NCBI RefSeq assembly: GCF_000711725.1
Contig: NZ_JONP01000009.1
Location: 161,821-225,820, forward strand
From: Roseomonas aerilata DSM 19363
GTDB lineage: Bacteria; Pseudomonadota; Alphaproteobacteria; Acetobacterales; Acetobacteraceae
Reading direction: 5' to 3'
Length of the DNA: 64,000 nucleotides
Made by a program: the position numbers and the translations under genes. Under the pieces are notes generated by a model that was given only the letters and a program-made list of their open reading frames with translations, was not told where the DNA came from and made no database searches. How positions within the stretch are numbered: position 1 is the first letter of the stretch; every line of letters begins with the position of its first letter. Positions 35,945 through 44,014 of this stretch are shown piece by piece.

Positions 35945-36537
35945 TTGTCGTCCGCCAACACCCGCGCTGCCGTGATCGCTGCCTCGTAGACCAGCCCGTC
36001 GGCGGTCCAGCGCCGCTCCATCCGGCCGCCGAGCTGCTCGCGTATCGTCGCCTCGATCACGCGCGATCCGAAGCTGCGACGTGCGGGCGGGGCAGGGGGC
36101 GGCCCGCCCCTTTCCTCCCACCGCATCCGCAGCAGGCCGGCCGCTCGGTCGTGCGACCAGCTCAGCCGCACCTCACCGCCGGGCACGGAGAGGGCGCCGT
36201 GCTTCGTAGCGTCCGTGGCGAGCTCGTGCACCGTCATGGCCAGCGGCTGGACCGAGATCGGGTTCAGCAGGAGGTCCGGCCCATCCAGCACCGCGCGGGG
36301 CGCCCGCCCCTCCTCGCGGGAAGGGGGCGCATCGGAGAGGAAGCCGGCCAGCTCCGCCCGCACCACGCCGTGCAGCGACGCCCCGCGCCAGCTCGCATCC
36401 GCCAGCATCGTATGGGCGCTCGCGAGCGCCAGCACCCGCCCCTCCACGTCCCGGGCATAGCTGGCCGCGTCCTCCCGCGGCGGGAGGCGCAGCGCGGCCT
36501 GCACGACGGTCAGCACGTTCTTCGCCCGGCGGTCCAC
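35926..36537 (-). CDS. degenerate HWE-type histidine kinase (probably inactive)
   Basis: A 203-residue frame resembling the catalytic end of HWE-type sensor kinases. Upstream in frame, after a stop at about 36592, the codons read LLAREVDRRAKNVL, where active members have E(V/L)xHRxKN. The phospho-acceptor His is Arg (residue 3 from the GTG). The N-box HELATDATKHGAL has Asp109 in place of the Mg-ATP-binding Asn. The HWE-type Trp140/Glu142 and a glycine-rich end (GSRVIEATIREQLGG) remain. No ATG, and no sensor domain. The GTG at 36537 is the only plausible start and would remove part of the dimerisation helix. Probably a decayed kinase, or a pseudokinase that only binds a partner. Confidence 0.6.
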   Translation of the reverse strand: MDRRAKNVLTVVQAALRLPPREDAASYARDVEGRVLALASAHTMLADASWRGASLHGVVRAELAGFLSDAPPSREEGRAPRAVLDGPDLLLNPISVQPLAMTVHELATDATKHGALSVPGGEVRLSWSHDRAAGLLRMRWEERGGPPPAPPARRSFGSRVIEATIREQLGGRMERRWTADGLVYEAAITAARVLADDNAPAPP

Positions 36538-36666
36538 CTCCCGTGCGAGGAGCGCATCATCCGAGCCACCGGGCCCGGCGTAAGCAAGCGATCACGCCGG
36601 ACCGATGGAGCGCAATGACAAGCCTCGTTCCGGGTCGCGATAAGCCGTCTTCACCATCAATGATCG

Positions 36667-36691
36667 AACGATAGGCCGATCACTTCATTCC
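36667..36691 (-). promoter_or_regulatory. candidate EcfG promoter upstream of the kinase-like gene
   Basis: Minus strand GGAAT, 16 bases, then CGTT, one mismatch from the EcfG consensus. It lies about 130 bases before the kinase-like frame. The rest of the 328-base divergent region 36538-36865 is AT-richer than its flanks and shows no other clear signal. Confidence 0.3.
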
Positions 36692-36865
36692 GGGAAACAT
36701 CTGGGTTACGTTTGTCGCGGCCGAGGCGCCGCGAGCCCGGGGAGCAGGGAAGGAAGCACGCCGATTCTCCCAAAGTTTTCAGCACAGTTGCCACCACAGG
36801 TTGCGTTCATCTTGCGTTAAGCTCGTATTCCGCGTTCAAACAGGGTTAGCACCAGGTGAGAACAG

Positions 36866-37303
36866 ATGCCCGATGAGCCGGCCCGAGAGGGGCCTCCACG
36901 TGTTCTGGTCGCAGAAGACGAAGAGGCCGTCGCACTGCTGATAGATCTGGACCTTAGCGAGAGTGGCTACCGCGTTACCTGTGCTCCGGACGGCGCGGTT
37001 GCCGCGGCCGAGCTGGAGTCGCAACCCTTCGATGCCGTCGTCACCGATGTGCGGATGCCTAATCTCGACGGTGTCGGGCTCGTGCGCAAAATCGTCGCCA
37101 CCTGGCCCGGCATGCCGATCGTCGTCCTTAGCGGCTACATGACGGAGGAGCAGAACCGGACCTTGCTGAGCCTCGGTGTTCAGCCGGAGGCGCTTCTCGA
37201 GAAGCCCGACGGCTTCCGCCACCTGCGCAGCACCCTCGAAGGGCTCCTGGCCAGCCGAGCCGGTGCGCCGGGCGTCCGCCGGAACCTTCCTCCGGCCTGC
37301 TGA
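36866..37303 (+). CDS. stand-alone response regulator receiver protein
   Basis: A 145-residue protein consisting of one CheY-like receiver domain and a short basic tail. Phosphorylation-site residues are all present: acidic pocket in LVAEDEEA, phospho-acceptor Asp61 in VVTDVRMPN, Ser89 in VVLSGYM and Lys113 in LLEKPDGF. There is no output domain, so it must act by phosphotransfer or protein contact. It is divergent from the degenerate HWE kinase, its likely former partner. An AGGTGAG site precedes ATG 36866. HWE kinases often pair with such single-domain regulators. Confidence 0.9.
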   Translation: MPDEPAREGPPRVLVAEDEEAVALLIDLDLSESGYRVTCAPDGAVAAAELESQPFDAVVTDVRMPNLDGVGLVRKIVATWPGMPIVVLSGYMTEEQNRTLLSLGVQPEALLEKPDGFRHLRSTLEGLLASRAGAPGVRRNLPPAC

Positions 37304-37426
37304 GGCGGCCAGTCCGCTGACCCTCCCTGGTGCCCCGAATCGTGACGGTGGCACATCTTTCCGTGAGGCGCCCCATACCGGCGCATCGGCCCGAATTCCG
37401 CCGCAGGCCGACCCCATCAGCGGCGC

Positions 37427-38716
37427 ATGAGACGCTTCCTCCCCATCCTCGCGCTGCTCGGACCGGGTCTCCTGGGCGGCTGCGCCTCCGCGCCGACGCC
37501 GGGCGTGAGCCGCGACCTTCTGGCCGCGCGCGCGTCAGCCGGGCCGGGCGGGAGCATCGACCTCATCCGGCGCCAGGGGGAGCGCTTCTCCGGCCTGCCC
37601 TTCCTCGACGGCAACCGCGTGGAACTGCTGGTGGACGGCCCCGCGACGTTCGGCGCCCTCGCCGAGGCCATCCGTGGCGCCCGCACCCGCATCGACATGG
37701 AGAGCTACGAATTCGACGAGGAAGCCGGCGGACGGTTTGCCGACATGCTGCTGGCAGCCCGGGCACGCGGCGTCGAGGTGAACCTCGTCTACGACGCCTG
37801 GGGCGCGGCCGAGACTTCGAAGGCCCTCTTCGACCGGCTGCGCGCGGGCGGTGTCCGCGTGCTGGAGTTCAACCCGCTCCGGCCTAACGAGCGCGTGCCG
37901 GTCGCGCTGAACAAGCGGGACCACCGCAAGCTCCTGCTGGTGGACGGGCGGCTGGCAATCACCGGCGGCGTGAACATCAGCCGGGTCTATCAAAATGCCC
38001 CCCGGCCCGAGGGCGCCGATTCCGAGGAGCAGGCCTGGCGCGACACGGATGTCCGGATCGAGGGCCCGGTGGTCGGGCAGTTCGCCCGCTACTTCATGGA
38101 AACATGGCGCCAGCAGAACGGCCCGCCCATCGCCGACCCTCCGCCGACGCCGCGGACGCCGGTGGGCAACGTGACCGTTCAGGCCATCAACGGCGCGCCC
38201 GACAACGACCAACCGCTGATCTACCGCACGCTGCTCTCCGCGATCGAGCTGGCGGACCGCTCGATCCATCTCACCACCGGCTTCTTCGTGCCCACGCCGG
38301 ACCTCGCAGGCGCGCTTGCGGCGGCGGCCCGGCGCGGGGTGGACGTGCAGATCGTCGTGCCCGGCCAGAGCGACAGCAGCGCCGCGGTCGCCGCCGGCCG
38401 CGCGAAATACGGAGACCTGCTGAAGGCCGGCGTGCGGATCCACGAGCGGCAAGGCCGCGTGCTGCACGCCAAGACGGCCGTCGTGGACGGCGCCTGGTCG
38501 GCCGTGGGCTCCTCCAACCTCGACTGGCGCAGCACCGTCTGGAACAACGAGATCGACGCCATCATCCTCGGGCCTGAGTTCGGGGAGCGCATGGAGGCGC
38601 TGTTCCGGCACGACGTCGCCGCCTCCCGCGAGATCACCCTCGAAGCCTGGCGCGCGCGCGGCCTCGGGGAGCGTCTCCGCGAGGTCGGGGCGAGCCTCGT
38701 CGAGACCTTTCTCTGA
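37427..38716 (+). CDS. phospholipase D-like lipoprotein (cardiolipin synthase-like)
   Basis: A 429-residue protein with a lipoprotein signal (lipobox LLGGC, Cys at residue 19) and two phospholipase D HxKxxxxD motifs: DHRKLLLVDGRLAITGG and VLHAKTAVVDGAWSAVGSSN. The layout matches cardiolipin synthase/PLD enzymes that transfer phosphatidyl groups. Unlike ClsA it has no N-terminal membrane helices but a lipid anchor, so it should act at the periplasmic face. It is tail-to-tail with mfd, only 6 bases apart. Confidence 0.88.
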   Translation: MRRFLPILALLGPGLLGGCASAPTPGVSRDLLAARASAGPGGSIDLIRRQGERFSGLPFLDGNRVELLVDGPATFGALAEAIRGARTRIDMESYEFDEEAGGRFADMLLAARARGVEVNLVYDAWGAAETSKALFDRLRAGGVRVLEFNPLRPNERVPVALNKRDHRKLLLVDGRLAITGGVNISRVYQNAPRPEGADSEEQAWRDTDVRIEGPVVGQFARYFMETWRQQNGPPIADPPPTPRTPVGNVTVQAINGAPDNDQPLIYRTLLSAIELADRSIHLTTGFFVPTPDLAGALAAAARRGVDVQIVVPGQSDSSAAVAAGRAKYGDLLKAGVRIHERQGRVLHAKTAVVDGAWSAVGSSNLDWRSTVWNNEIDAIILGPEFGERMEALFRHDVAASREITLEAWRARGLGERLREVGASLVETFL

Positions 38717-38722
38717 CGCGGC

Positions 38723-41700
38723 TCACGCGGCCGCCCGGTCGCCCCGCGCCGGGCCGCGCTGGCGCAGCCGGTCGAGCAGCGCTTCCGCCGTCGCCAGCAA
38801 TCCCTCCTCGCCTTCGGCGCGGCGGGGCAGGACGATCCGCTCGCCCCGCCTCTCCAGCGGCGCGCGCGCGGCGGGCGGCTCGGCGCGAAAGCTCGCCGCC
38901 GCGGCACTCGGCCCCACCTCCAGCTTCGATATGCCGTACCCGCGGCAGCGCAGGCGGAGGCGGGCGAGGGTGAGAAGGTTCTCCACGGGCTCGGGCGGGG
39001 CCCCGAAGCGGTCCGCCACCTCCTCCGCGAAATCCCCCAGCGCGGCCGCGTCGCCTCGCCGCAGGATCGCCGCCAGCCGGGCGTGCAGTTCCACGCGCCC
39101 CGCCTCCTCTTCCACGTAGTCCTTCGGGATCCAAGCGGAGACGGCGATCGAGAGGGCTGGCGTCCAGTCCTCCTCCACCGCCTCTCTGCGCGCCGCGTGC
39201 AGGGCGCGGTCGAGCAGGTGCTGATAGAGGTCGAGGCCGATGAGCTTGAGGTGCCCGGCCTGGCTCTCCCCCAGCAGGTCGCCCGCGCCGCGCAGGTCCA
39301 TGTCCTGCGCGCTGATGGCGAAGCCGGCGCCCACGCGGTCGAAGGCCTCCAGCGCGCGCAGCCGCTTCTCGGTAAGCGGGGAGGGGGGCTCCTCGGGGTC
39401 GGTCATGAGGATGATCGTGCCCCGCACCCGCCCGCGCCCCACCCGGCCGCGAAGCTGGTGAAGCTGGCCGAGGCCGAAGCGATCCGCGCGGTGCACGATC
39501 ATCGTGTTCGCCCGCGGCACGTCGAGCCCGGTCTCCACGATGTTGGTCGAGAGCAGCACGTCGCCCTCGCCGTCGGCGAAGCGGACCAGCGCGGTGTCCA
39601 CCTCCTCCACCGGCAGCTCGCCATGCGCCTCGATCATCTCCAGTTCCGGCAGCAGCCCGGCGATCCTCTCGCGCATGCCCGGCAGGTCCTCGATCCGCGA
39701 GAGGACGACGAAGCTCTGCCCCCCGCGCCGCTTCTCGCGCGCGAGGGCCGATTGCAGCACCGCGTCATCGAGCGGCATGTGCACGGTGCGGATCGGCTGG
39801 CGGCGCCCCGGCGGCGTCGCGATCACGCTGAGCGCCTGCAGCCCGACGAGCGCCGATTGAAGCGTGCGCGGGATGGGTGTCGCCGTCATGGCCATGACAT
39901 GCGTCTCCGCTGCCAGCCGGCGCACGGTCGCCTTTTGCCGGGTGCCGAAGCGTTGCTCCTCGTCGATGACAACGAGGCCGAGATTCTTGAAGCGCACGCC
40001 CTTGGCGGCCAGGGCCTGGGTGCCGATGACAATGTTGATCTCGCCTTCCGCCAGCCTCTCCTTCACCGCCTTCGCGTCTGCCGCGGAGGACAGGCGCGAG
40101 AGCTGCTCGATGCGGATCGCGCGCCCGCCCGTCTTCAACCCCGAGAAGCGGCGGCGGAAGGTGTTCAGGTGCTGGCGGACGAGGACCGTGGTCGGCGCCA
40201 GCACCGCCACCTGCACCCCCGCCAGCGCCGCGACAGCCGCCGCGCGAAGGGCCACTTCCGTCTTCCCAAAGCCGACATCGCCGCAGACAAGCCGGTCCAT
40301 CGGGCGCCCGGAGGCGAGGTCGGCCAGCACGGCGTCGATCGCCTCCGCCTGATCGGTGGTGAGCGCGAAGGGAAAGCGGGCGACGAAGCGGTCATAGGCG
40401 CCGCCGCGCCGCCGGAGCACCGGCGCGGTGCGTGCCTCGGCCTCACGCGCCATGCTGACCAGCGCCTCCGCGCTCGCGGCCACCTGCGCCTCCACTTCGG
40501 CCCGCCGCTTCGGCCAGCTCTCGCCGCCAAGCCGGTCCAGCGTCACGCCCTCGGCCTCCGCGCCGTAGCGCCAGATGCGGTCCATCTCGTCCAGCGGCAC
40601 GAGCTGCGTCGCGCCGCCCGCATAGTCGAGGCGAAGGCAGTCGAGCGTCGTTTCTCCAACCGTCACGGCCTCCACCCCGCGCAGCGCACCGAGGCCATGG
40701 TCGAGGTGGATCACCGCGTCGCCCGGCTGAAGGCCGGGATCGGCAAGGGCGAGGATCCGCTGCCGCTCCGCCTCGCTGCCATGGGCGACGGGCGGCCGCA
40801 CGTCGCCGGGCGTGACCACCACGACGCCGTCGGCCTCGAAGCCCGCTTCCAGCAGCCCGTCCAGCACGCCGAAGGTGCCGGGCGGCGCGTCCCGCAGGGC
40901 CGTCCAGCCCGCCAGCGGCTCCGCCCGCAGGTCAAGCCGCTGCTGGGCGAGGCGGAGAAGGGCGCGGGTGCCCCGCGTGCCGCGCCCGGCCAGCGCCACG
41001 CGCTGCCCCGCTTCCCGCCGCTCCTCCAGGAAGTCGAGGAAGGCCTCCTCGGGGTCGCGGGTGCCGATGAAGCGCGGCGCGGCGCCCTCCGGTTCCTCTG
41101 GCGGCGGCTCCAGCGGCAGCACCTTCCGCCCGGAGAGGGCCGCGGCCCAGGCGGCCTCGTCGAGGTAGAGCCGGGCTGGTTCCGAGACCGGCCGCGTCTC
41201 CTCGCCAGGCGGCAGGAGGGCCAGGCGGGAGCGGAAGGCGTCCGCCACCTCCGCCGCGCGCTGGGGGCGCAGCTCCTCCACCTCGGGGTCGAGCAGGACG
41301 GGCACCTCGGGCAGCAGCTCGAAAAGCGTCACCAGCCGCGGGCAGAAATCGGCCAGCGCGTGCTCCAACCCCTGGCCGTGGCGCTCCTCCGATCCCTCGG
41401 GCAGCACCACCTCGGAGGCGGGGCCGAGCGTCACCGCCTCGGCCTCCACCTGGCTGCGCTGGGTAATGGGGTCGTAGTGGCGGATCGAGGTGACGCGCCC
41501 CTCCTCGTGCTCGATCCGGCAGGGCTGGGCGCCCTCGCCGGCAGGATAGACATCGAGCACTGCGCCGTGCAGCGCCGCCTCGCCCGGCTCGTCCACGCGC
41601 TCGTCGAAGACGTAGCCGAGGCGTTCGAGGAAGGCCTCGGCGAGCGCGGGGTCGAGCGCCTCGCCGACCCGCAGGGAGAGCGCGGCCCAGGCCTCGGGCG

Positions 41701-42013
41701 GCGACAGGCGCTGGGCCGCGGCATCGACGCTCGCGACCACCAGCATGCGGCCGCCCGCCCGTGCGGAGAGGGCGTGGACCGCCGCCATCCGCTGGCCCAT
41801 CACCGCGCGGGAGGGGGAGGCCCGGTCATAGGGCAGGCAGTCCCAGGCTGGCAGCAGGACGACGCGGAGAGAGGGGTCCAGCGCCCGGGCTGCGGCGGCG
41901 AGGCGGGCGGCCCGTGCCTCGCTGCGGGCGATGTGAATTGCGCCGTCACTCTCCGCCACAAGTTCCACGAGACGAGCCGCAAGCAGCCCTTCCGGTTCCG
42001 CCACCAGTCGCAC
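38723..42013 (-). CDS. mfd: transcription-repair coupling factor Mfd
   Basis: A 1096-residue DNA translocase that removes RNA polymerase stalled at lesions and recruits UvrA. Domains in order: UvrB-like N-terminal region (from LPAWDCLPYDRASPS), an RNA-polymerase-interacting CarD-like domain (about 440-530, GDAVIHLDHGLGALRGVE), the RecG-type helicase core with Walker A GDVGFGKTEVALR and DEEQ box VIDEEQRFG, TRG motif and a C-terminal domain that masks UvrA binding. Slightly shorter than the E. coli protein (1148). The GTG start at 42013 has a GAGGAGAA site. Divergent from a deacetylase gene with a palindrome between them. Confidence 0.95.
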   Translation of the reverse strand: MRLVAEPEGLLAARLVELVAESDGAIHIARSEARAARLAAAARALDPSLRVVLLPAWDCLPYDRASPSRAVMGQRMAAVHALSARAGGRMLVVASVDAAAQRLSPPEAWAALSLRVGEALDPALAEAFLERLGYVFDERVDEPGEAALHGAVLDVYPAGEGAQPCRIEHEEGRVTSIRHYDPITQRSQVEAEAVTLGPASEVVLPEGSEERHGQGLEHALADFCPRLVTLFELLPEVPVLLDPEVEELRPQRAAEVADAFRSRLALLPPGEETRPVSEPARLYLDEAAWAAALSGRKVLPLEPPPEEPEGAAPRFIGTRDPEEAFLDFLEERREAGQRVALAGRGTRGTRALLRLAQQRLDLRAEPLAGWTALRDAPPGTFGVLDGLLEAGFEADGVVVVTPGDVRPPVAHGSEAERQRILALADPGLQPGDAVIHLDHGLGALRGVEAVTVGETTLDCLRLDYAGGATQLVPLDEMDRIWRYGAEAEGVTLDRLGGESWPKRRAEVEAQVAASAEALVSMAREAEARTAPVLRRRGGAYDRFVARFPFALTTDQAEAIDAVLADLASGRPMDRLVCGDVGFGKTEVALRAAAVAALAGVQVAVLAPTTVLVRQHLNTFRRRFSGLKTGGRAIRIEQLSRLSSAADAKAVKERLAEGEINIVIGTQALAAKGVRFKNLGLVVIDEEQRFGTRQKATVRRLAAETHVMAMTATPIPRTLQSALVGLQALSVIATPPGRRQPIRTVHMPLDDAVLQSALAREKRRGGQSFVVLSRIEDLPGMRERIAGLLPELEMIEAHGELPVEEVDTALVRFADGEGDVLLSTNIVETGLDVPRANTMIVHRADRFGLGQLHQLRGRVGRGRVRGTIILMTDPEEPPSPLTEKRLRALEAFDRVGAGFAISAQDMDLRGAGDLLGESQAGHLKLIGLDLYQHLLDRALHAARREAVEEDWTPALSIAVSAWIPKDYVEEEAGRVELHARLAAILRRGDAAALGDFAEEVADRFGAPPEPVENLLTLARLRLRCRGYGISKLEVGPSAAAASFRAEPPAARAPLERRGERIVLPRRAEGEEGLLATAEALLDRLRQRGPARGDRAAA

Positions 42014-42029
42014 GCCGCGTTCTCCTCAA

Positions 42030-42048
42030 CGTTCTGTCCGATAGAACG
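42030..42048. promoter_or_regulatory. palindrome upstream of mfd
   Basis: A perfect 6-7-6 inverted repeat (CGTTCT / AGAACG) begins 17 bases before the mfd start and also lies upstream of the divergent deacetylase gene. It is not the direct GTTC-N7-GTTC LexA box of alphaproteobacteria. The regulator, if any, is unknown. Confidence 0.35.
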
Positions 42049-42197
42049 CCAGTAGGCGGCTCTCGGTGGCAGGACATTCGCCTCCGGCCCCGCCGGCGAG
42101 CTGGCCGTTGCCGTCCCGCGACACCGGCCGCATCATCCCAGCATGACCGGCCAGGCAAGGCCGGCAAGGGGCGCCGAGCCCCGGAGGAAACGAGCGA

Positions 42198-43016
42198 ATG
42201 ATCGATGCCTGGCCAGAGGGCGCCCGGGTGGCCGTGATGGTCACCATCATGTTCGAAACCTGGCCCGAGGGCATGGCCCCGCCCTATTCCCCCATGGCGA
42301 GCGCGCTGCGCGAGGGCGTGACCGATCGCCAGGGCATTTCCTGGGCCGAGTATGGCGGGCGCACCGGCATCTGGCGCCTCGGCGAGATGCTGGATCGCGC
42401 GGGGATCAAGGCGACGGTCGCCACCAACGCCCGCGCCGTCGAGCGCTACCCGGAGGCCGTGCGCGCGCTGCACGCGGGCGGCCACGAGATCGCCGGCCAC
42501 TCCTACACGCAGAACGTCTTCCTCCCCTATCTCGACCCCGAGGAGGAACGCTCGCTCATCCACCGCTGCGCCGGCATCATCGCCGAGGCCACCGGCGAGC
42601 CCTGCGCCGGCTGGGCCAGCCCGCGCATGACGCCGACCGCCCATACCGCCGGCTTCCTGGCCGAGGCCGGGATGATCTGGCACGGCGACTACAACGACAC
42701 CGACCTGCCCTACATCGTAGACACGCCGCATGGCGGGATCGTCGCGCTCATGCACAGCGACTTCACCGACAACCGCGTGATGCGCGGCAGCCCGCGAGAC
42801 TTCCTCGACGTCTACCGCGACACCTTCGACTTCCTTTACGCGACCGGGAGGCCGGAGATCCTGAACCTCACCGTCCACGCGCATTTCGGCGGGCGCCCGC
42901 CGATGGCCGCCGTGCTCGCGAAGATCATCGAGCACATTCGCGGCCACGAGGGGGTCTGGTTCGCGCGGCACGACGAACTCGCGCGATGGGTGATGCAGAA
43001 GGAGAGAGCGGCATGA
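42198..43016 (+). CDS. polysaccharide deacetylase family protein (PuuE/PgdA-like)
   Basis: A 272-residue cytoplasmic protein of the NodB-fold deacetylase family, closest in layout to the allantoinase PuuE / HpPgdA group: an N-terminal VAVMVTIMFETWPEG, TGIWRLGEMLDRAGIKATV, HEIAGHSYTQN with metal-type His, GWASPRMTPT and TVHAHFGGRPPM. The usual first Asp of the metal site is Glu in FETW, which is common in this subgroup. Enzymes here hydrolyse C-N bonds of ureides or amides rather than chitin. It is coupled to a Bug-type receptor gene, hinting at catabolism of an imported amide. Confidence 0.85.
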   Translation: MIDAWPEGARVAVMVTIMFETWPEGMAPPYSPMASALREGVTDRQGISWAEYGGRTGIWRLGEMLDRAGIKATVATNARAVERYPEAVRALHAGGHEIAGHSYTQNVFLPYLDPEEERSLIHRCAGIIAEATGEPCAGWASPRMTPTAHTAGFLAEAGMIWHGDYNDTDLPYIVDTPHGGIVALMHSDFTDNRVMRGSPRDFLDVYRDTFDFLYATGRPEILNLTVHAHFGGRPPMAAVLAKIIEHIRGHEGVWFARHDELARWVMQKERAA

Positions 43017-43996
43017 TGCGCCCACCCCTGAACCGGCGCGACGCGCTGCGCGCCGCAGGCCTCGCCGCCCTGCCGGCCGGCGCCCTCGCGCAGCCCGCCT
43101 GGCCGAACCGCACGATCCAGATCGTCGTCGCCTACGCCGCCGGCGGCACGGGCGACCTCTTCGCGCGCCTCGTGGCGGAGCGGCTGCGCGGGCCGCTCGG
43201 GGTGAACGTCGTCGTGGAGAACCGCTCGGGCGCGGCCGGCGCAATCGGCACCCAGGCGGTCGCCCGTGCGGCGCCCGATGGCTACACGCTGCTGCTCGGC
43301 CAGGCGCCGGAGATCGCCATCGCCAAGAGCTTCGTGCCCAACCTTCCCTACGACCCGGCGCGGGACCTCGCGCCCGTCGCGCTGATCGGGAACGCGGCGC
43401 TGGCGCTCGTCGTGAACGCGTCCACGCCCTATGCCTCCGTCGCCGATCTCGTCGCGGCCGCGCGGGAACGGCCGGGACAGATGACCTTCGCCTCCTCCGG
43501 CACCGGCACGCCCGGGCACTTCGCGGCCGAGACGCTGGCGCTGCGAACGGGCACGCGCATGGTCCACGTGCCCTATCGGGGTGCGGGCCCGGCGCTGACG
43601 GACCTGCTCGGCGGCCATGTGGACTTCTTCTTCTCGGGGATGCCGGCCGCGATCCCGCATGTCCGGGAGGGCAAGCTCCGCCTCCTCGCCGTCTCCACCG
43701 CCCGCCGCACCCCGGGCTCGCCGGAAACGCCGACGGTGGCGGAGGGCGGCATCCCCGATTTCGACTTCAGCCTCTGGGGCGGCCTCTTCGCGCCCGCCGG
43801 CACGCCGCCGGCCGCCATCGAGCGGCTGAACACGGAGGTGAACACCATCCTGCGCGACCCGCAGATGCGCGGCCGCCTCGTGCAGGAGGGTTCCGACGTG
43901 CAGGAGACCACGCCCGCCGAATTCACGGGCTTCGTGGGGCGGGAGGTGGCGAAATACGCGCGCGTGATCGAGGCGACGGGCGTGAAGCCCGAATAG
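43013..43996 (+). CDS. Bug family periplasmic receptor (TctC-like)
   Basis: A 327-residue extracytoplasmic solute receptor of the Bug/TctC family. Signal: RRDALRAAGLAALPAGALAQ. Mature features: WPNRTIQIVVAYAAGGTGDLFAR, VENRSGAAGAIGTQAVARAAPDGYTLL and MVHVPYRGAGPALTDLLGGHVDF. It overlaps the deacetylase stop by 4 bases with AAGGAGAG before it. No TctA/TctB permease gene is near; orphan Bug receptors are typical of Acetobacteraceae and Burkholderiales. Ligand unknown; ATG 43016 is an alternative start. Confidence 0.92.
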   Translation: MMRPPLNRRDALRAAGLAALPAGALAQPAWPNRTIQIVVAYAAGGTGDLFARLVAERLRGPLGVNVVVENRSGAAGAIGTQAVARAAPDGYTLLLGQAPEIAIAKSFVPNLPYDPARDLAPVALIGNAALALVVNASTPYASVADLVAAARERPGQMTFASSGTGTPGHFAAETLALRTGTRMVHVPYRGAGPALTDLLGGHVDFFFSGMPAAIPHVREGKLRLLAVSTARRTPGSPETPTVAEGGIPDFDFSLWGGLFAPAGTPPAAIERLNTEVNTILRDPQMRGRLVQEGSDVQETTPAEFTGFVGREVAKYARVIEATGVKPE

Positions 43997-44014
43997 CCCT
44001 CCGCACGCCAGCGC

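Noticed and set aside
42030..42048. LexA box at mfd
   Set aside because: The alphaproteobacterial LexA site is a direct repeat GTTC-N7-GTTC; here the half sites are inverted.
39083..42055. 990-residue plus-strand frame opposite mfd
   Set aside because: Antisense of a clear mfd gene; charged low-complexity sequence with no motifs.
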